A stretch of DNA of 64,000 bases from Methyloterricola oryzae (GCF_000934725.1 NZ_JYNS01000010.1:62001-126000), one strand, 5' to 3'; positions 16,925 to 28,425 are shown, counted from the stretch's first letter. The notes: generated from the sequence alone by a model not told the origin. Made by a program: numbers and translations.

Positions 16925-18330
16925 AATCCCGGGCCTTCAGTCGCGGTTGCGGTTACGCCCTGCTGCTTCTGTGCAGTGCCGCCCGCTGCTGCGAAGCGGC
17001 AATGCCGGCGGAATTGGGACGAGCCCTATATCAGGGACATAGGCCCTGGCAACTGGGCGCGGCCGCCACCACAGCCGGTCTGCCCGCGGAATTCAGTGCC
17101 TGCGCGCGGTGCCACGGCCCGCTCGGCGAAGGCGGCATAGAGGGAGGCCAACCTATCCCACCCCTGGATTCAGGCCGGCTTTTTCGCGAGGACGGCGGCT
17201 TGCCGGCCTTCGCCAATGACGAGGCGGTGCTGGCCGCGATCGAAAAAGGCGCGGGACGGGGCGGCCGCAGCCTTTCCATGGCGATGCCACGTTTCCGGCT
17301 GAAAGCGGCTGAACGCCGCGCCTTGATCGCCTACCTGCACCGTCTGGGCAGTCCCGCTGATCTGCCCCCCGGTGTCAGCCATGATCGCGTCCGCATCGGC
17401 GTGCCCATCCCGACACGGGCCGGTGACACTGCGGCCATGAGCATACAAAAAGGCTTGCTTGAAACGGTCGATGCCGCCAATGCCGCAGGCGGCATCCATG
17501 GGCGCCACGTGAGCTTGCACTTCGCCCCCCTGGGCGAAATTCAACGGCTCATGGCCGGCAATCAGCTATACGCCCTTGCAGGAGGCTGGCTGGGGAGCGA
17601 GGCGGGCGTCGAATCAGGCCGGGAATTAGAGGACTGGCAGCGGCGCTTTCGCGTCAGCCATGTTGCGAGCCTCACCCCCCGTGTTGAAACCGCTGATTTG
17701 AACACGTCGTGGACCGCCCCTCTGCTACCCAGCCTGAGGGAGCTTTACACCGGGTTAGTCCAGGCCATGCGCGACGCCTGTCCAGGCGTGGGAACGGAGG
17801 TCCTGCTGGGCAGCCGCAAACCATGGGACCGACTTGGAATTCCGACTTCAGCCTCCGTCGACAACTCAGGCGCCGTGCGTGTCTTCATGGTGGGCAAACA
17901 GGCTTCCGATAGCTTGCGACAGCTGCTCACCAACAAAACGCAGCGCGGTGCAGCCTGCCTCGGTTGCCTGACCCTGATGCACGCCATTCCGGCGGATGTT
18001 CCGCCAGGGTGGCGCGTGTTCGCCGCTTTGCCTGTACCCACGGCCATGCTGGCGGATCTGGCAGCCAGACGCGCGTCCATCTGGGAATCCTTGGGGCGGC
18101 TGGCCGGTACCGCCCTGGTCGAAAGCCTGGCCGAAGCAGGGCCGCGCTTGCATGAACGGTCGCTGCTCCAGGCGCTCGCCCGCTTCAATGGCCGCCCTTT
18201 GGAACCGGGTCTGCGACTCGTGTTCTCGCCCGCCCGTATGCATGGCTTCCCACCGGAGATCATCGAAAGCGCCCCTTCAACCCCGGCTTCCACTTCATTT
18301 ACCGCCGTCCACTCGTCATTGGGAGATTGA
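16921..18330 (+). CDS. Cytochrome c fused to a LivJ-like periplasmic binding domain
   Basis: A 469-residue protein starting at GTG 16921, which overlaps the SCO stop codon. Residues 1-23 form a signal peptide. A mono-heme cytochrome c domain follows: CARCH at 61-65 and a likely axial Met at about 122 in MAMPRF. From about residue 158 (VRIGVPIPT) the sequence resembles type-I periplasmic ligand-binding proteins of branched-chain amino-acid ABC systems (AANAAGGIHGRHVSLHF). No transporter genes are nearby, so the binding domain probably senses or docks a ligand rather than feeding a permease. The heme could take electrons from the multicopper oxidase's substrate or pass them on. The domain order is seen; the role is inference. 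Confidence 0.78.
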   Translation: MKSRAFSRGCGYALLLLCSAARCCEAAMPAELGRALYQGHRPWQLGAAATTAGLPAEFSACARCHGPLGEGGIEGGQPIPPLDSGRLFREDGGLPAFANDEAVLAAIEKGAGRGGRSLSMAMPRFRLKAAERRALIAYLHRLGSPADLPPGVSHDRVRIGVPIPTRAGDTAAMSIQKGLLETVDAANAAGGIHGRHVSLHFAPLGEIQRLMAGNQLYALAGGWLGSEAGVESGRELEDWQRRFRVSHVASLTPRVETADLNTSWTAPLLPSLRELYTGLVQAMRDACPGVGTEVLLGSRKPWDRLGIPTSASVDNSGAVRVFMVGKQASDSLRQLLTNKTQRGAACLGCLTLMHAIPADVPPGWRVFAALPVPTAMLADLAARRASIWESLGRLAGTALVESLAEAGPRLHERSLLQALARFNGRPLEPGLRLVFSPARMHGFPPEIIESAPSTPASTSFTAVHSSLGD

Positions 18331-18331
18331 C

Positions 18332-19831
18332 ATGAACCACCACGACCGAAAGAACACCCCCGCGCTGGCTGGTTTGCTACTGGCCGGACTGGTATCAATG
18401 CACAGCGGCGCAGCGCTATCCGCGCCGAATGGGTCCTTTAACCTAGTCGGGCATATCGAGGCGTTCACCCTTGCAAACCCTTCCGACCCTCTCAGCCGAG
18501 CGACCCTCACCATCCGCGGAATTCCGGTGACACTTCCGAAAAACCTGTTGATCGTCATGCCGGGACAATATCTGACGGCCCAAGAACTTTTCCGCTGGAA
18601 TCCGGCCACTCACAGTTTTGCCGCCAGCGCCCAGGCACAAAGCGGATTGGCCTTGCGCGACAGTCCACCGCCCACCGTGCCCTTCGAGGCGGAAACCATC
18701 GGAAACATCGTCAATGGCGAGTACATTGCGGGCGTCGTCCACATTTCCCAGGGCGGCTTGCACATGACGGCCGGCCCAATTGCCAGCATCGACCGCAACA
18801 CCTCTGAATTCACGGTAGGTGCGGCCGGCGCCGCCAAGGCGGTACGAGTGCGCCTCAACGACCCCGAGGGCATTTACTCCCTGCCCAGCACGACGCTGGA
18901 TCAGCGCTTTGCCCTGGACCCGGACAACTCGCCGGTGCACGCGAAGACTGGATTTCCTGTCTGCATTCCGCACAACGCCGACCCCGACAAAAGGTGCCCC
19001 GCTAGCAACCGCCCGGCGGCACCCAATCAGTTCCGCTTTACCTGTGCGGGAACCGGCAACCCGCTCGGCCCGCCCGCGTCACCGGATGCTCCAGCGGTGA
19101 ACTGCGACCCCAGTAAGCCTGTGCCCTTGGCCGAAGGAGACTACGTAACCGTGGTCGGCATGATTGCCCGCGACGATCATGGGGATTTCCTGGTGGCGGC
19201 GCACGGGCTGGACGCTGAACTGGGCATCTATACCTCACCCGGCGCCCCCGACGCCTATGTCTACATCGAAGAAGCGCTACAAGGCAGCAAGGGTGAACCT
19301 TTCGACGTGTCACAGGAAGAAACGACCCGCTTCCGCATCGTCGGCTTCACCACTGATCCTTCAAGGAACGTCGAAATCCGACTGATCGATACCGGCCTCG
19401 ATGAAACCGGAACATCCATCAGTGGCCCGGTCGGACTGTTTCCGTCCAATGGACCCCAACTCGGGCGCTTTCGCAATACCTGGCCGGCCAAGGATGACGC
19501 GCGCGCAGTTCGCCGCGATGTCCGTGCCCAGATCATCGGCCACGCGCCCGTGAAACTGCCCTCGGGCCTGACCACCGGCAGCTATACCGCGCCGATCGGG
19601 GAATACATTTATCCGGAAGTGACCCGCTTCGGCCAGAAGCCAGCAGGCGTCAACGCCCCTATCCCGGTGCCGGTGCCTTTCGAGAACTTTTGTTTCCTAA
19701 GAACCCAGGCCACCATCAGTACCCTGGACGAACATACCCTCGGGGCCTTGACGCCATTTCCGGCTTCAGGACACGACAAGTCCCAGTTGACGGGACTTCC
19801 GGGGAAACATGCCTGCAGTCTGGATGACTGA
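18332..19831 (+). CDS. Secreted protein of unknown function, last gene of the multicopper-oxidase operon
   Basis: A 499-residue protein. The ATG at 18332 is preceded by GGGAG and lies 1 bp after the previous stop; a longer open frame upstream (from 17996) overlaps the cytochrome gene and is not used. The signal peptide (about 1-31) ends ALSA. The rest is soluble, rich in short beta strands, with several OB-like stretches (FNLVGHIEAFTL, EGDYVTVVGMIARDDHGDFLVAA). Six cysteines in the mature part could form disulfides. I do not recognise the family. The gene ends 16 bp before a strong bidirectional terminator. Confidence 0.72.
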   Translation: MNHHDRKNTPALAGLLLAGLVSMHSGAALSAPNGSFNLVGHIEAFTLANPSDPLSRATLTIRGIPVTLPKNLLIVMPGQYLTAQELFRWNPATHSFAASAQAQSGLALRDSPPPTVPFEAETIGNIVNGEYIAGVVHISQGGLHMTAGPIASIDRNTSEFTVGAAGAAKAVRVRLNDPEGIYSLPSTTLDQRFALDPDNSPVHAKTGFPVCIPHNADPDKRCPASNRPAAPNQFRFTCAGTGNPLGPPASPDAPAVNCDPSKPVPLAEGDYVTVVGMIARDDHGDFLVAAHGLDAELGIYTSPGAPDAYVYIEEALQGSKGEPFDVSQEETTRFRIVGFTTDPSRNVEIRLIDTGLDETGTSISGPVGLFPSNGPQLGRFRNTWPAKDDARAVRRDVRAQIIGHAPVKLPSGLTTGSYTAPIGEYIYPEVTRFGQKPAGVNAPIPVPVPFENFCFLRTQATISTLDEHTLGALTPFPASGHDKSQLTGLPGKHACSLDD

Positions 19832-19846
19832 GAGCTTGTGAAAAAC

Positions 19847-19882
19847 AAAAAAGGCGGCCGGGAAAAACCCGACCGCCTTTTG
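19847..19882. terminator. Bidirectional rho-independent terminator between the redox operon and rplQ
   Basis: AAAAGGCGG-CCGGG, a short A-rich loop, then CCCGACCGCCTTTT form a GC-rich stem flanked by A and T runs on both sides. It can therefore stop transcripts of the multicopper-oxidase operon (plus) and of the alpha ribosomal operon (minus), which meet here tail to tail. Confidence 0.88.
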
Positions 19883-19911
19883 CGCGCGCCCCACTTGGGG
19901 CCTTGCGAGGA

Positions 19912-20283
19912 TTACTCTGGCTGTTCCGGACGGTCCACCAGTTCCACATAGGCCATGGGGGCCGAATCGCCAGCCCGGAAGCCGCACTTCAAGACCCGCA
20001 GGTAACCACCCGGCCGGCCCGCATAACGCGGTCCCAACTCGTTGAATAACTTGGTGACGGCCTCACGGTCACGCAAACGCGCGAACGCCAAGCGCTTCGC
20101 AGCCAACGTATCGTTCTTGGACAGCGTGATCAAAGGCTCGGCATAGCGCCGGATTTCCTTTGCCTTAGGCAAGGTGGTCTTGATGATCTCATTCTGGAAC
20201 AGCGAGACCATCATATTTCTAAACAGCGCCTTCTTGTGGCTGCTGGTGATGCTGAACTTTCTGCCGGAGTTACCGTGACGCAT
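19912..20283 (-). CDS. rplQ: 50S ribosomal protein L17
   Basis: A 123-residue L17 ([20 protein letters not shown] start, with the [10 protein letters not shown] segment that follows in the family). It is a large-subunit protein near the peptide exit tunnel. It is the last gene of the alpha operon, 38 bp after rpoA, and is followed by the shared terminator. Length is normal. Confidence 0.97.
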   Translation of the reverse strand: MRHGNSGRKFSITSSHKKALFRNMMVSLFQNEIIKTTLPKAKEIRRYAEPLITLSKNDTLAAKRLAFARLRDREAVTKLFNELGPRYAGRPGGYLRVLKCGFRAGDSAPMAYVELVDRPEQPE

Positions 20284-20320
20284 TGCAATGCCCTATTCTT
20301 TTTAACGATGATCTGCCAAA

Positions 20321-21307
20321 TCAGTCTTTCCTGAGCCCTTCCGGCGGCCAATTCTCCAGCCGCATCCCCAGGGACAACCCCTTGGTGGCGAGTACATCCT
20401 TGATCTCCGTGAGAGACTTCTTACCCAGGTTCGGGGTTTTCAGCAAATCGACCTCGGTCCTCTGAATCAGATCGCCGATGTAGAAAATGTTTTCCGCCTT
20501 GAGGCAGTTCGCTGAACGCACCGTCAGTTCCAGATCGTCCACCGGACGCAGAAGCAGAGGATCGAACGACGGCTTCTCTTCCGCCACGCCCTTGGCCACA
20601 GGCCCCTTCAGATCCACGAAAATGGAAAGGTGGTCATTGAGGATCGAGGCAGCATGCCGCACGGCCTGCTCTGGGTCGACCGTACCGTTGGTCTCAAGCT
20701 CAATGATCAGCTTGTCCAGATCGGTACGCTGCTCCACACGGGCGCTTTCCACCACGTAGGACACCTTCCGTATCGGGCTGAACGACGCATCCAAATGCAA
20801 CGATCCCACCGCCGTTTCCGAACCAGCCGCCAGACGCTGCGCCACCGGCTGGTAACCGCGCCCTTTCTCGACCTTCAGGTTCATGTTCAATTTGCCACTG
20901 GAGGTCAGGTTCGCTATCACCAGCCCCGGGTTCACGATCTCGACGTCGTGTGTCGTTTCGATATCCGCTGCGGTCACCGCCCCAGGCCCGGTCTTGTTCA
21001 GGCGAAGATTGGCACTATGGCCGTGCTCCACACGGATAGCCAGGTTTTTCAGGTTGAGCAGGATGTCGATGACGTCCTCCTGCACACCCTCGATGGTGGA
21101 GTACTCATGCAGGACACCTTCAATGGCTACTTCCGTGACCGCACAGCCCGGAATAGCCGAGAGCAAAACTCGCCGGAGTGCGTTGCCCAAGGTATGGCCA
21201 AAACCTCTCTCCAGAGGCTCAATCACAATCCGTGCGCTGTTTTTGTCTACGGGACTGACGTCAACTAAGCGGGGTTTGATCAGGTCTGCAAGAAAACTAT
21301 GCATCAA
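20321..21307 (-). CDS. rpoA: DNA-directed RNA polymerase subunit alpha
   Basis: A 328-residue alpha subunit. The N-terminal assembly domain includes [22 protein letters not shown], which dimerises and nucleates the core enzyme. The C-terminal domain holds [22 protein letters not shown] and [19 protein letters not shown], which contact UP elements and activators. Length and placement between rpsD and rplQ are standard. Confidence 0.98.
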   Translation of the reverse strand: MMHSFLADLIKPRLVDVSPVDKNSARIVIEPLERGFGHTLGNALRRVLLSAIPGCAVTEVAIEGVLHEYSTIEGVQEDVIDILLNLKNLAIRVEHGHSANLRLNKTGPGAVTAADIETTHDVEIVNPGLVIANLTSSGKLNMNLKVEKGRGYQPVAQRLAAGSETAVGSLHLDASFSPIRKVSYVVESARVEQRTDLDKLIIELETNGTVDPEQAVRHAASILNDHLSIFVDLKGPVAKGVAEEKPSFDPLLLRPVDDLELTVRSANCLKAENIFYIGDLIQRTEVDLLKTPNLGKKSLTEIKDVLATKGLSLGMRLENWPPEGLRKD

Positions 21308-21323
21308 TTAACCTTCAAAAGTC

Positions 21324-21944
21324 TTATTTCGAGTACAACTCGACGACCAGCTGTTCATTCAGCTCGGAGCCCAATTCGGCGCGATCCGGCGTGGACTTAA
21401 AGACGCCGGACATCTTCTGCGTGTCGACATCAACCCAGGACGGGAAGCCATACTGCTCGGAAACCTGCAAAGCGTCCTTGATACGCTGTTGCGCCTTGGA
21501 CTTTTCCCGAATGCTGATCACATCCCCGCTACGCACCTGGTAGGACGGGATGTTCAACACTTTGCCGTTGACCAGGATCGCCTTGTGGCTCACCAACTGC
21601 CGAGCCTCGGAACGAGTGGAGGCAAAGCCCATCCGGTAAACCACGTTGTCCAGGCGCGATTCCAAGATACTGAGCAGGTTCTCCCCGGTCGAGCCTTTCT
21701 TCTGCGCCGCCGTAGCATAGTAGTTGCGGAACTGGCGCTCTAGCACACCGTAGATACGGCGCATTTTCTGCTTCTCGCGCAACTGAACGGCATAGTCCGA
21801 CAGCCGGGCGCGCTTGGAGCCATGCTGCCCCGGCTGCTGATCCAGCTTGCACTTTTCCGTAATGGACTTGCCGCGTGCCTTGAGGAAAAGATCTGTGCCT
21901 TCCCGTCGGCTCAGTTTACACGTGGGACCTAAATACCTTGCCAT
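21324..21944 (-). CDS. rpsD: 30S ribosomal protein S4
   Basis: A 206-residue S4 with the N-terminal [19 protein letters not shown] and an S4 RNA-binding domain ([20 protein letters not shown]). It binds 16S rRNA early in small-subunit assembly, and in related bacteria it represses the alpha operon by binding its mRNA. It is the non-zinc form, lacking a CxxC cluster. It lies 17 bp after rpsK. Confidence 0.98.
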   Translation of the reverse strand: MARYLGPTCKLSRREGTDLFLKARGKSITEKCKLDQQPGQHGSKRARLSDYAVQLREKQKMRRIYGVLERQFRNYYATAAQKKGSTGENLLSILESRLDNVVYRMGFASTRSEARQLVSHKAILVNGKVLNIPSYQVRSGDVISIREKSKAQQRIKDALQVSEQYGFPSWVDVDTQKMSGVFKSTPDRAELGSELNEQLVVELYSK

Positions 21945-21961
21945 CTATCAATACTCCAGAC

Positions 21962-22348
21962 TCAGACGCGACGCTTTTTCGGCGGACGGCACCCGTTGTG
22001 CGGGATGGGTGTGCCGTCAATGATGTTGGTGATCTTGAAACCGAGGTTGTTCAAGGAGCGCACCGCGGATTCCCGACCCGGGCCGGGACCTTTGATGCGA
22101 ACATCCAGGTTCTTGATCCCGTACTCCTTGGCTACACTGCCCGCCTTCTCGGCGGCAACCTGTGCAGCGAACGGGGTGCTCTTGCGCGAACCACGGAATC
22201 CGGAGGCGCCGGCGGTGGCCCAGGCCAAGGTGTTACCCTTGCGGTCGGTGATCGTGATGATGGTGTTGTTGAACGAAGCACTGATATGAGCGATACCGTC
22301 GGAGATATCCCTCTTGATGCGCTTAGCGGAGCGACTGGCTTGGGCCAT
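21962..22348 (-). CDS. rpsK: 30S ribosomal protein S11
   Basis: A 128-residue S11, a platform protein of the small subunit. The core [22 protein letters not shown] and the C-terminal [11 protein letters not shown] are diagnostic. It lies in the alpha operon 19 bp after rpsM. Nothing unusual is seen. Confidence 0.98.
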   Translation of the reverse strand: MAQASRSAKRIKRDISDGIAHISASFNNTIITITDRKGNTLAWATAGASGFRGSRKSTPFAAQVAAEKAGSVAKEYGIKNLDVRIKGPGPGRESAVRSLNNLGFKITNIIDGTPIPHNGCRPPKKRRV

Positions 22349-22367
22349 TATCCTGCAACCTCAAAAC

Positions 22368-22724
22368 TTATTTACGAATGGGACGGCGCGGCCCCTTGCG
22401 GGTACGAGCGTTGGTGCGGGTACGCTGGCCGCGAACCGGCAAGCCCCTGCGATGACGCAATCCCCTGTAGCAGCCGAGATCCATCAAACGCTTGATATTC
22501 ATGGCAACCTCTCTTCTGAGATCGCCTTCCACGACGAACTTGCCGACTTCCTCGCGAATGCGCTCGATCTGATCGTCGGTAAGTTCCTTCACTTTCTTGG
22601 AAGGCTCAACCCCGACCCTGTCACAGATCTTCGCCGCCCGCGTACGGCCAATACCGTAAATCGCAGTAAGCGAAATCACAACGTGCTTATGATCGGGAAT
22701 GTTAATCCCGGAAATGCGTGCCAT
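22368..22724 (-). CDS. rpsM: 30S ribosomal protein S13
   Basis: A 118-residue S13 of the small-subunit head. It opens [20 protein letters not shown] and ends in the basic tail with [18 protein letters not shown], which contacts P-site tRNA. It is the first gene of the alpha block and follows rpmJ by about 80 bp, long enough for a separate promoter or leader. Confidence 0.98.
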   Translation of the reverse strand: MARISGINIPDHKHVVISLTAIYGIGRTRAAKICDRVGVEPSKKVKELTDDQIERIREEVGKFVVEGDLRREVAMNIKRLMDLGCYRGLRHRRGLPVRGQRTRTNARTRKGPRRPIRK

Positions 22725-22803
22725 CTAAACTATCTCCAGACCTGACCGGCGGGTTATCGCCGAATTTCGAATGTTAACATCTTTAACTATTGAGAGGCAA
22801 ACT

Positions 22804-22917
22804 CTAGCCCTGACGCTGCTTGTGACGAGCGTCTTTGCAGATGATCCGGACGGTGCCTTTTCTCTTGAGAACCTTGCAGTTTCTGCAGATCTTCTTTACG
22901 GATGCGCGAACTTTCAT
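22804..22917 (-). CDS. rpmJ: 50S ribosomal protein L36 (zinc-binding form)
   Basis: A 37-residue L36. It begins [17 protein letters not shown] and ends [12 protein letters not shown], with three Cys and one His forming the zinc site, so this is the C+ type. It sits between secY and rpsM in the usual place and has its own ATG and TAG. Confidence 0.96.
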   Translation of the reverse strand: MKVRASVKKICRNCKVLKRKGTVRIICKDARHKQRQG

Positions 22918-22953
22918 GACGATATCTCTTAACGTGCTTGAACTAAATCCTGC

Positions 22954-24282
<1,329 letters not shown>

Positions 24283-24723
24283 TTAAGCCTCGACTTTGCC
24301 GCCGTTCTTTTCGATGACTGCACGCGCACCCTTGGTGGCCAGAATCCCTTTCAACGTAACAGCCCGCGTCAACTCGCCAGAGTCGATCACCTTAACCTTC
24401 TTGACCTGCGCAGCGACGAGATTGGCTGCCTTCAGCACCGCCAAGTCCACCACCTCGGAAGACAGCTTCTCAATTTCCGATAGGCGCACTTCGCTTACAA
24501 AAGCCTTCTTACGTGAGCGAAAACCCACCTTGGGCAGTCGGCGCTGCAGCGGCATCTGGCCGCCTTCGAATCCGACCTTGTGAAAGCCGCCAGCGCGGGC
24601 ATGCTGGCCCTTGTGGCCACGACCGCAGGTCTTGCCCAGGGTCGAGCCAATGCCGCGTCCGACGCGCTTACGTTTCTTCTTGCTACCTTCGCCAGGTGCT
24701 ATGGTGTTGAGAAACATATTCAA
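24283..24723 (-). CDS. rplO: 50S ribosomal protein L15
   Basis: A 146-residue L15. The glycine- and arginine-rich N-terminal part ([20 protein letters not shown], then [10 protein letters not shown]) threads into 23S rRNA, and the C-terminal domain carries [16 protein letters not shown]. It lies between rpmD and secY. The rpmD and rplO reading frames overlap by 4 bp. Confidence 0.97.
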   Translation of the reverse strand: MNMFLNTIAPGEGSKKKRKRVGRGIGSTLGKTCGRGHKGQHARAGGFHKVGFEGGQMPLQRRLPKVGFRSRKKAFVSEVRLSEIEKLSSEVVDLAVLKAANLVAAQVKKVKVIDSGELTRAVTLKGILATKGARAVIEKNGGKVEA

Positions 24724-24905
24724 ACTTCCTCAATCTTCAACAGATACGAGACTTTGGCAATCATCCCGCGGATCGACGGCGTATCAGCCACCGTCACCGT
24801 ATGGTGCATGCGGCGGATGCCAAGACCAGCCAGACACTGGCGGTGCGATTCCAGACGCCCGAACTTGCTTTTGATCTGGGTAACTTTCAGTCGCTTTTCG
24901 CTCAT
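24720..24905 (-). CDS. rpmD: 50S ribosomal protein L30
   Basis: A 61-residue L30 starting [16 protein letters not shown] with the family core [17 protein letters not shown]. The longer open frame to 25034 overlaps rpsE and is not used; the ATG at 24905 overlaps the rpsE stop by 4 bp. Length fits the family. Confidence 0.95.
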   Translation of the reverse strand: MSEKRLKVTQIKSKFGRLESHRQCLAGLGIRRMHHTVTVADTPSIRGMIAKVSYLLKIEEV

Positions 24906-25420
24906 TTGCCCTGCCCCGTCAATTCGCCGGCGCTCTTGCCGCGCTTGGCCGCGATGAACTTGGGATCGCGGATTTCGGTGAGACCCTTGATCGTTGCGCG
25001 CACCACGTTGATTGGATTGTTGGTGCCGATGCACTTGGCCAGCACGTTATGCACGCCGACCACCTCGAATACAGCGCGCATGGCGCCACCCGCGATGATG
25101 CCCGTACCTTCCGACGCCGGTTGCATGTAGACCTTGGCCGCTCCGGTGCTCGCCATGATGGAGTAGTGCAGGGTGTCACCGTTCAGATGCACCTGGCGCA
25201 TGTTTTTGCGGGCTTGCTCCATGGACTTCTGGATTGCAACCGGCACTTCGCGAGCCTTGCAGAGGCCATAACCCACGCGGCCATTGCCGTCGCCAACCAC
25301 CGTCAACGCCGTGAAGCCGAATTGCCGGCCGCCCTTGACCACCTTGGCGACGCGGCGCACCGCCACGAGTTTCTCCTGGAGGCCGTCGGTGTTGCTGTTC
25401 TGTGCAGAAATGTTTGCCAT
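24902..25420 (-). CDS. rpsE: 30S ribosomal protein S5
   Basis: A 172-residue S5 with the RNA-binding domain [20 protein letters not shown] and the C-terminal domain [20 protein letters not shown]. It takes part in decoding fidelity in the 30S shoulder. It lies 9 bp after rplR and overlaps the rpmD start by 4 bp. Confidence 0.98.
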   Translation of the reverse strand: MANISAQNSNTDGLQEKLVAVRRVAKVVKGGRQFGFTALTVVGDGNGRVGYGLCKAREVPVAIQKSMEQARKNMRQVHLNGDTLHYSIMASTGAAKVYMQPASEGTGIIAGGAMRAVFEVVGVHNVLAKCIGTNNPINVVRATIKGLTEIRDPKFIAAKRGKSAGELTGQGK

Positions 25421-25429
25421 TGTAATCCT

Positions 25430-25783
25430 CTAGAAACTCAGTCCCGCTTCGCGCGCCGCATCCGCCAGGGCCTTCACGCGCCCATGGTACTTGAAGCCGG
25501 AGCGATCGAACGCCACGCTGGAAATGCCGGCTGCCAGGGCCCGCTCGGCAATGATCTTGCCAACGGCTTTCGCCGCATCGACATTGCCTGTGCCCGACAC
25601 ACTGGCCTTGACATCAGCCTGCAGCGTGGACGCGGCAGCCAGCACTTGCGCACCGTCGCTAGAGAACACCTGGGCGTAAATGTGGCGCGGAGTCCGGTGC
25701 ACGGTAAGGCGATGGATGCCGTTCTCGCGGATAATGTGCCGCGTCTTGGCCGCTCTTTTGAGTCGTGATGCTTTCTTGTCCAT
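25430..25783 (-). CDS. rplR: 50S ribosomal protein L18
   Basis: A 117-residue L18, the 5S rRNA binder of the central protuberance. [16 protein letters not shown] and the C-terminal [20 protein letters not shown] are diagnostic. It lies 9 bp after rplF. Confidence 0.97.
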   Translation of the reverse strand: MDKKASRLKRAAKTRHIIRENGIHRLTVHRTPRHIYAQVFSSDGAQVLAAASTLQADVKASVSGTGNVDAAKAVGKIIAERALAAGISSVAFDRSGFKYHGRVKALADAAREAGLSF

Positions 25784-25792
25784 TGCCGTACC

Positions 25793-26326
25793 TTACTTCT
25801 TCTTCGCTTCTTTTCTGATGATCTCTTCGTCGGAATAGCGGATTCCTTTTCCTTTGTAAGGCTCCGGCGGACGATACGCGCGGATATTGGCGGCTACCTG
25901 GCCGACCACCTGCTTGTTGCAGCCCTTCACCAGAATCTCGGTCTGGGTCGGCGTCTCCAGAGTGATGCCTTCCGGCGCTGCGAAGTCAACCGGGTGTGAA
26001 AAGCCCAAAGACAGGCTCAGCACGTTACCCTTGACTGCGGCGCGGTAACCGACGCCCACCATGGTCAGCTTGCGCTCGTAGCCGGCGCTGACGCCGACGA
26101 CCATGTTGTTGATATTGGCTCGGGTGGTCCCGGCCAGGGCGTTGACCGTCTTGTTAGTGGGATCCGACTTAACGGTGATGACACCTTCAGCGACATCGAC
26201 CGACACATTTGGATGCAGGTCACCAACCAGGGTCCCTTTCCCGCCTTTCACGGTCAGGCGACGGCCCTCGAGCTTCACCTCGACGCCTTTCGGCAGGTTG
26301 ATGGGATTCTTAGCTACTCTCGACAT
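25793..26326 (-). CDS. rplF: 50S ribosomal protein L6
   Basis: A 177-residue L6 with two repeated domains. It starts [19 protein letters not shown] and ends [17 protein letters not shown] with a basic tail, the segment near the sarcin-ricin loop. It stands between rpsH and rplR. Confidence 0.97.
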   Translation of the reverse strand: MSRVAKNPINLPKGVEVKLEGRRLTVKGGKGTLVGDLHPNVSVDVAEGVITVKSDPTNKTVNALAGTTRANINNMVVGVSAGYERKLTMVGVGYRAAVKGNVLSLSLGFSHPVDFAAPEGITLETPTQTEILVKGCNKQVVGQVAANIRAYRPPEPYKGKGIRYSDEEIIRKEAKKK

Positions 26327-26350
26327 TGAAATAAGCCCTTCTCTTGAACC

Positions 26351-26746
26351 TTAGGAGACCAGGCACAGCACTTCACCACCGTGCCCCTGTTCACGAGCAT
26401 TCTTGTCCGTCATGACTCCCTTCGACGTGGAGACAATCGCCACGCCCAAGCCCCCGAGTACGGACGGAAGGTCCTCCTTCGGCTTGTAGATGCGACGCCC
26501 AGGCTTGCTCACCCTGCTCAGATACTCAATGACCGGCACACCCTTGAAGTACTTGAGGGAGACGGTCAGATCGGTCTTACCGGCCTCCTGGGCCACATGG
26601 TAATCCTCGATATAGCCTTCCTCCTTGAGCACCTTGCAGATCGCGACCTTTACCTTCGATGAAGGCAGGGTAACGTCCTTCTTACCCGCGGCTTGCCCAT
26701 TCATGATCCGGCTAAACATATCCGCCAACGGATCGCTCATGCTCAT
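26351..26746 (-). CDS. rpsH: 30S ribosomal protein S8
   Basis: A 131-residue S8 starting [18 protein letters not shown] (family MSMxDPIADMLTRIRN). The C-terminal RNA-binding segment is [25 protein letters not shown] second ATG two codons in is possible. In related bacteria S8 represses the spc operon through its mRNA. Confidence 0.97.
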   Translation of the reverse strand: MSMSDPLADMFSRIMNGQAAGKKDVTLPSSKVKVAICKVLKEEGYIEDYHVAQEAGKTDLTVSLKYFKGVPVIEYLSRVSKPGRRIYKPKEDLPSVLGGLGVAIVSTSKGVMTDKNAREQGHGGEVLCLVS

Positions 26747-26807
26747 ACTTGGTCTCTCTCAAATCTAGGATGTAACGGTATTTAGAAATTCCCGGTAAGC
26801 CGGAAAA

Positions 26808-27113
26808 TCACCAGCTCGCCTTAACCACGCCGGGCACGTCGCCCCGCATCACCGACTCGCGCAACTTGTTGCGACCCAGGCCGAACTTGCGGTAGTAGCC
26901 GTGCGGACGGCCGGTCAGGTTGCAGCGGTTCCGGCCACGCGAAGGGGCTGAGTCACGCGGCAACTTCTGCAGCTTCATGCCTGCCTCGAAACGATCGTCG
27001 TCGCTCAGGTTCGGATTCTTCACGGCGGCCTTCAGCTCCTGACGGCGCTGGTAAAGCTTGTCGGCCAGTTTCTTGCGCTTCAGTTCCCGCGCGATCATCG
27101 ATTTCTTTGCCAT
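26808..27113 (-). CDS. rpsN: 30S ribosomal protein S14 (zinc-independent form)
   Basis: A 101-residue S14 of the long, zinc-free type: [19 protein letters not shown] and [20 protein letters not shown], with only one Cys in the core. It is a head protein of the small subunit, located 9 bp after rplE. Confidence 0.97.
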   Translation of the reverse strand: MAKKSMIARELKRKKLADKLYQRRQELKAAVKNPNLSDDDRFEAGMKLQKLPRDSAPSRGRNRCNLTGRPHGYYRKFGLGRNKLRESVMRGDVPGVVKASW

Positions 27114-27122
27114 GAGACTTCC

Positions 27123-27662
27123 TCAGGTCCTGAACGGAAATTTGAACTGCTCCAACAGCGCGCGCGCCTCATCGTCGGTCTTCGCGCTGGTGGTTATCGT
27201 GATGTCCATGCCGCGCAGCGCATCGATCTTGTCGTAATCGATCTCGGGAAAGATGATCTGCTCACGGACGCCCATGGAATAGCTGCCACGGCCATCAAAG
27301 GCCCGCGGGTTTAGGCCGCGGAAGTCACGGATACGCGGAATGGCGATGGTGATCAAGCGATCCAGGAACTCGTACATCGTGTCCCGGCGCAAGGTTACCT
27401 TGCAGCCGATGGGCATGCCCTCGCGAATCTTGAAGCCGGCGATGGACTTCCGCGCGAAGGTGATCACGGGCTTCTGCCCGGAGATCTTCTGCATGTCCTC
27501 AACGGCATTCTGCAGAATCTTCTTGTCCGCGACCGCTTCGCCCACGCCCATGTTCAAGGTGATTTTCTGAATCTTAGGCACCTGCATCACCGAAGCGTAA
27601 TTGAACCGCTTCACCAGCTCAGGGACGATCTGCTCTTTGTAAATCTGTTGCAATCTGGCCAT
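27123..27662 (-). CDS. rplE: 50S ribosomal protein L5
   Basis: A 179-residue L5 that binds 5S rRNA and contacts the 30S head. Typical segments are [20 protein letters not shown] and [18 protein letters not shown]. It lies in the spc block after rplX. Confidence 0.98.
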   Translation of the reverse strand: MARLQQIYKEQIVPELVKRFNYASVMQVPKIQKITLNMGVGEAVADKKILQNAVEDMQKISGQKPVITFARKSIAGFKIREGMPIGCKVTLRRDTMYEFLDRLITIAIPRIRDFRGLNPRAFDGRGSYSMGVREQIIFPEIDYDKIDALRGMDITITTSAKTDDEARALLEQFKFPFRT

Positions 27663-27683
27663 GGTTGGAGACTTCTTACTACG

Positions 27684-28001
27684 TTAGAGGTCGACGACTT
27701 CGTTGGTCGCCTTGAAGAAGCGAACCTTACGGCCGTCGGCGAGCAGGCGGAAACCCACCCGATCCGGCTTGTTGGTACCCGGATTGAACAGCGCCACGTT
27801 GGACACGTGAATGGACATGGACTTTTCCACGATGCCGCCGTTGATGCCGCGATTGGGATTTGGCTTCTGGTGCTTACGCACCAAGTTCACACCCTCGACC
27901 ACCAAACGATCCTCGCCATCGAAAGAGAGCACGGTGCCGCGCTTGCCCTTGTCTTTACCGGTCAGTACGACGACCTGGTCGCCTTTCTTGATCTTACGCA
28001 T
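27684..28001 (-). CDS. rplX: 50S ribosomal protein L24
   Basis: A 105-residue L24, an assembly initiator protein. The KOW motif is [18 protein letters not shown], followed by [16 protein letters not shown]. It is 15 bp after rplN. Confidence 0.97.
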   Translation of the reverse strand: MRKIKKGDQVVVLTGKDKGKRGTVLSFDGEDRLVVEGVNLVRKHQKPNPNRGINGGIVEKSMSIHVSNVALFNPGTNKPDRVGFRLLADGRKVRFFKATNEVVDL

Positions 28002-28016
28002 CTTAATAACCTTGCC

Positions 28017-28385
28017 TTACAGTACTTCCGGCGCCAACGAGATGATCTTCATGAACTTCTCGGAGCGCAGCTCGCGTGTCACCGGCCCGAAAATACGTGT
28101 GCCCAGTGGCTGGTGCTGATTGTTCAGGATCACGGCGGCATTGCCGTCGAAGCGGATCAGGGAGCCGTCCGGACGGCGCACGCCCTTACGGGTACGCACC
28201 ACCACCGCGTTGTATACCTCGCCTTTCTTGACGCGGCCGCGGGGGATGGCGTCCTTCACGCTCACCTTGATGATGTCGCCGATGTTCGCATAGCGGCGAT
28301 GGGAGCCGCCCAGCACCTTGATGCACATCACTTTCCGGGCACCGCTGTTATCTGCGACGTCCAGGGTCGTCTGCATTTGAATCAT
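28017..28385 (-). CDS. rplN: 50S ribosomal protein L14
   Basis: A 122-residue L14 ([20 protein letters not shown] start, [13 protein letters not shown] near the end). It is a subunit-interface protein and the first gene of the spc block. A 40-bp gap separates it from rpsQ. Confidence 0.98.
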   Translation of the reverse strand: MIQMQTTLDVADNSGARKVMCIKVLGGSHRRYANIGDIIKVSVKDAIPRGRVKKGEVYNAVVVRTRKGVRRPDGSLIRFDGNAAVILNNQHQPLGTRIFGPVTRELRSEKFMKIISLAPEVL

Positions 28386-28425
28386 GTGGGTTCCTCGCTA
28401 TTCGCAATATTCAGGGCGACCGGCG

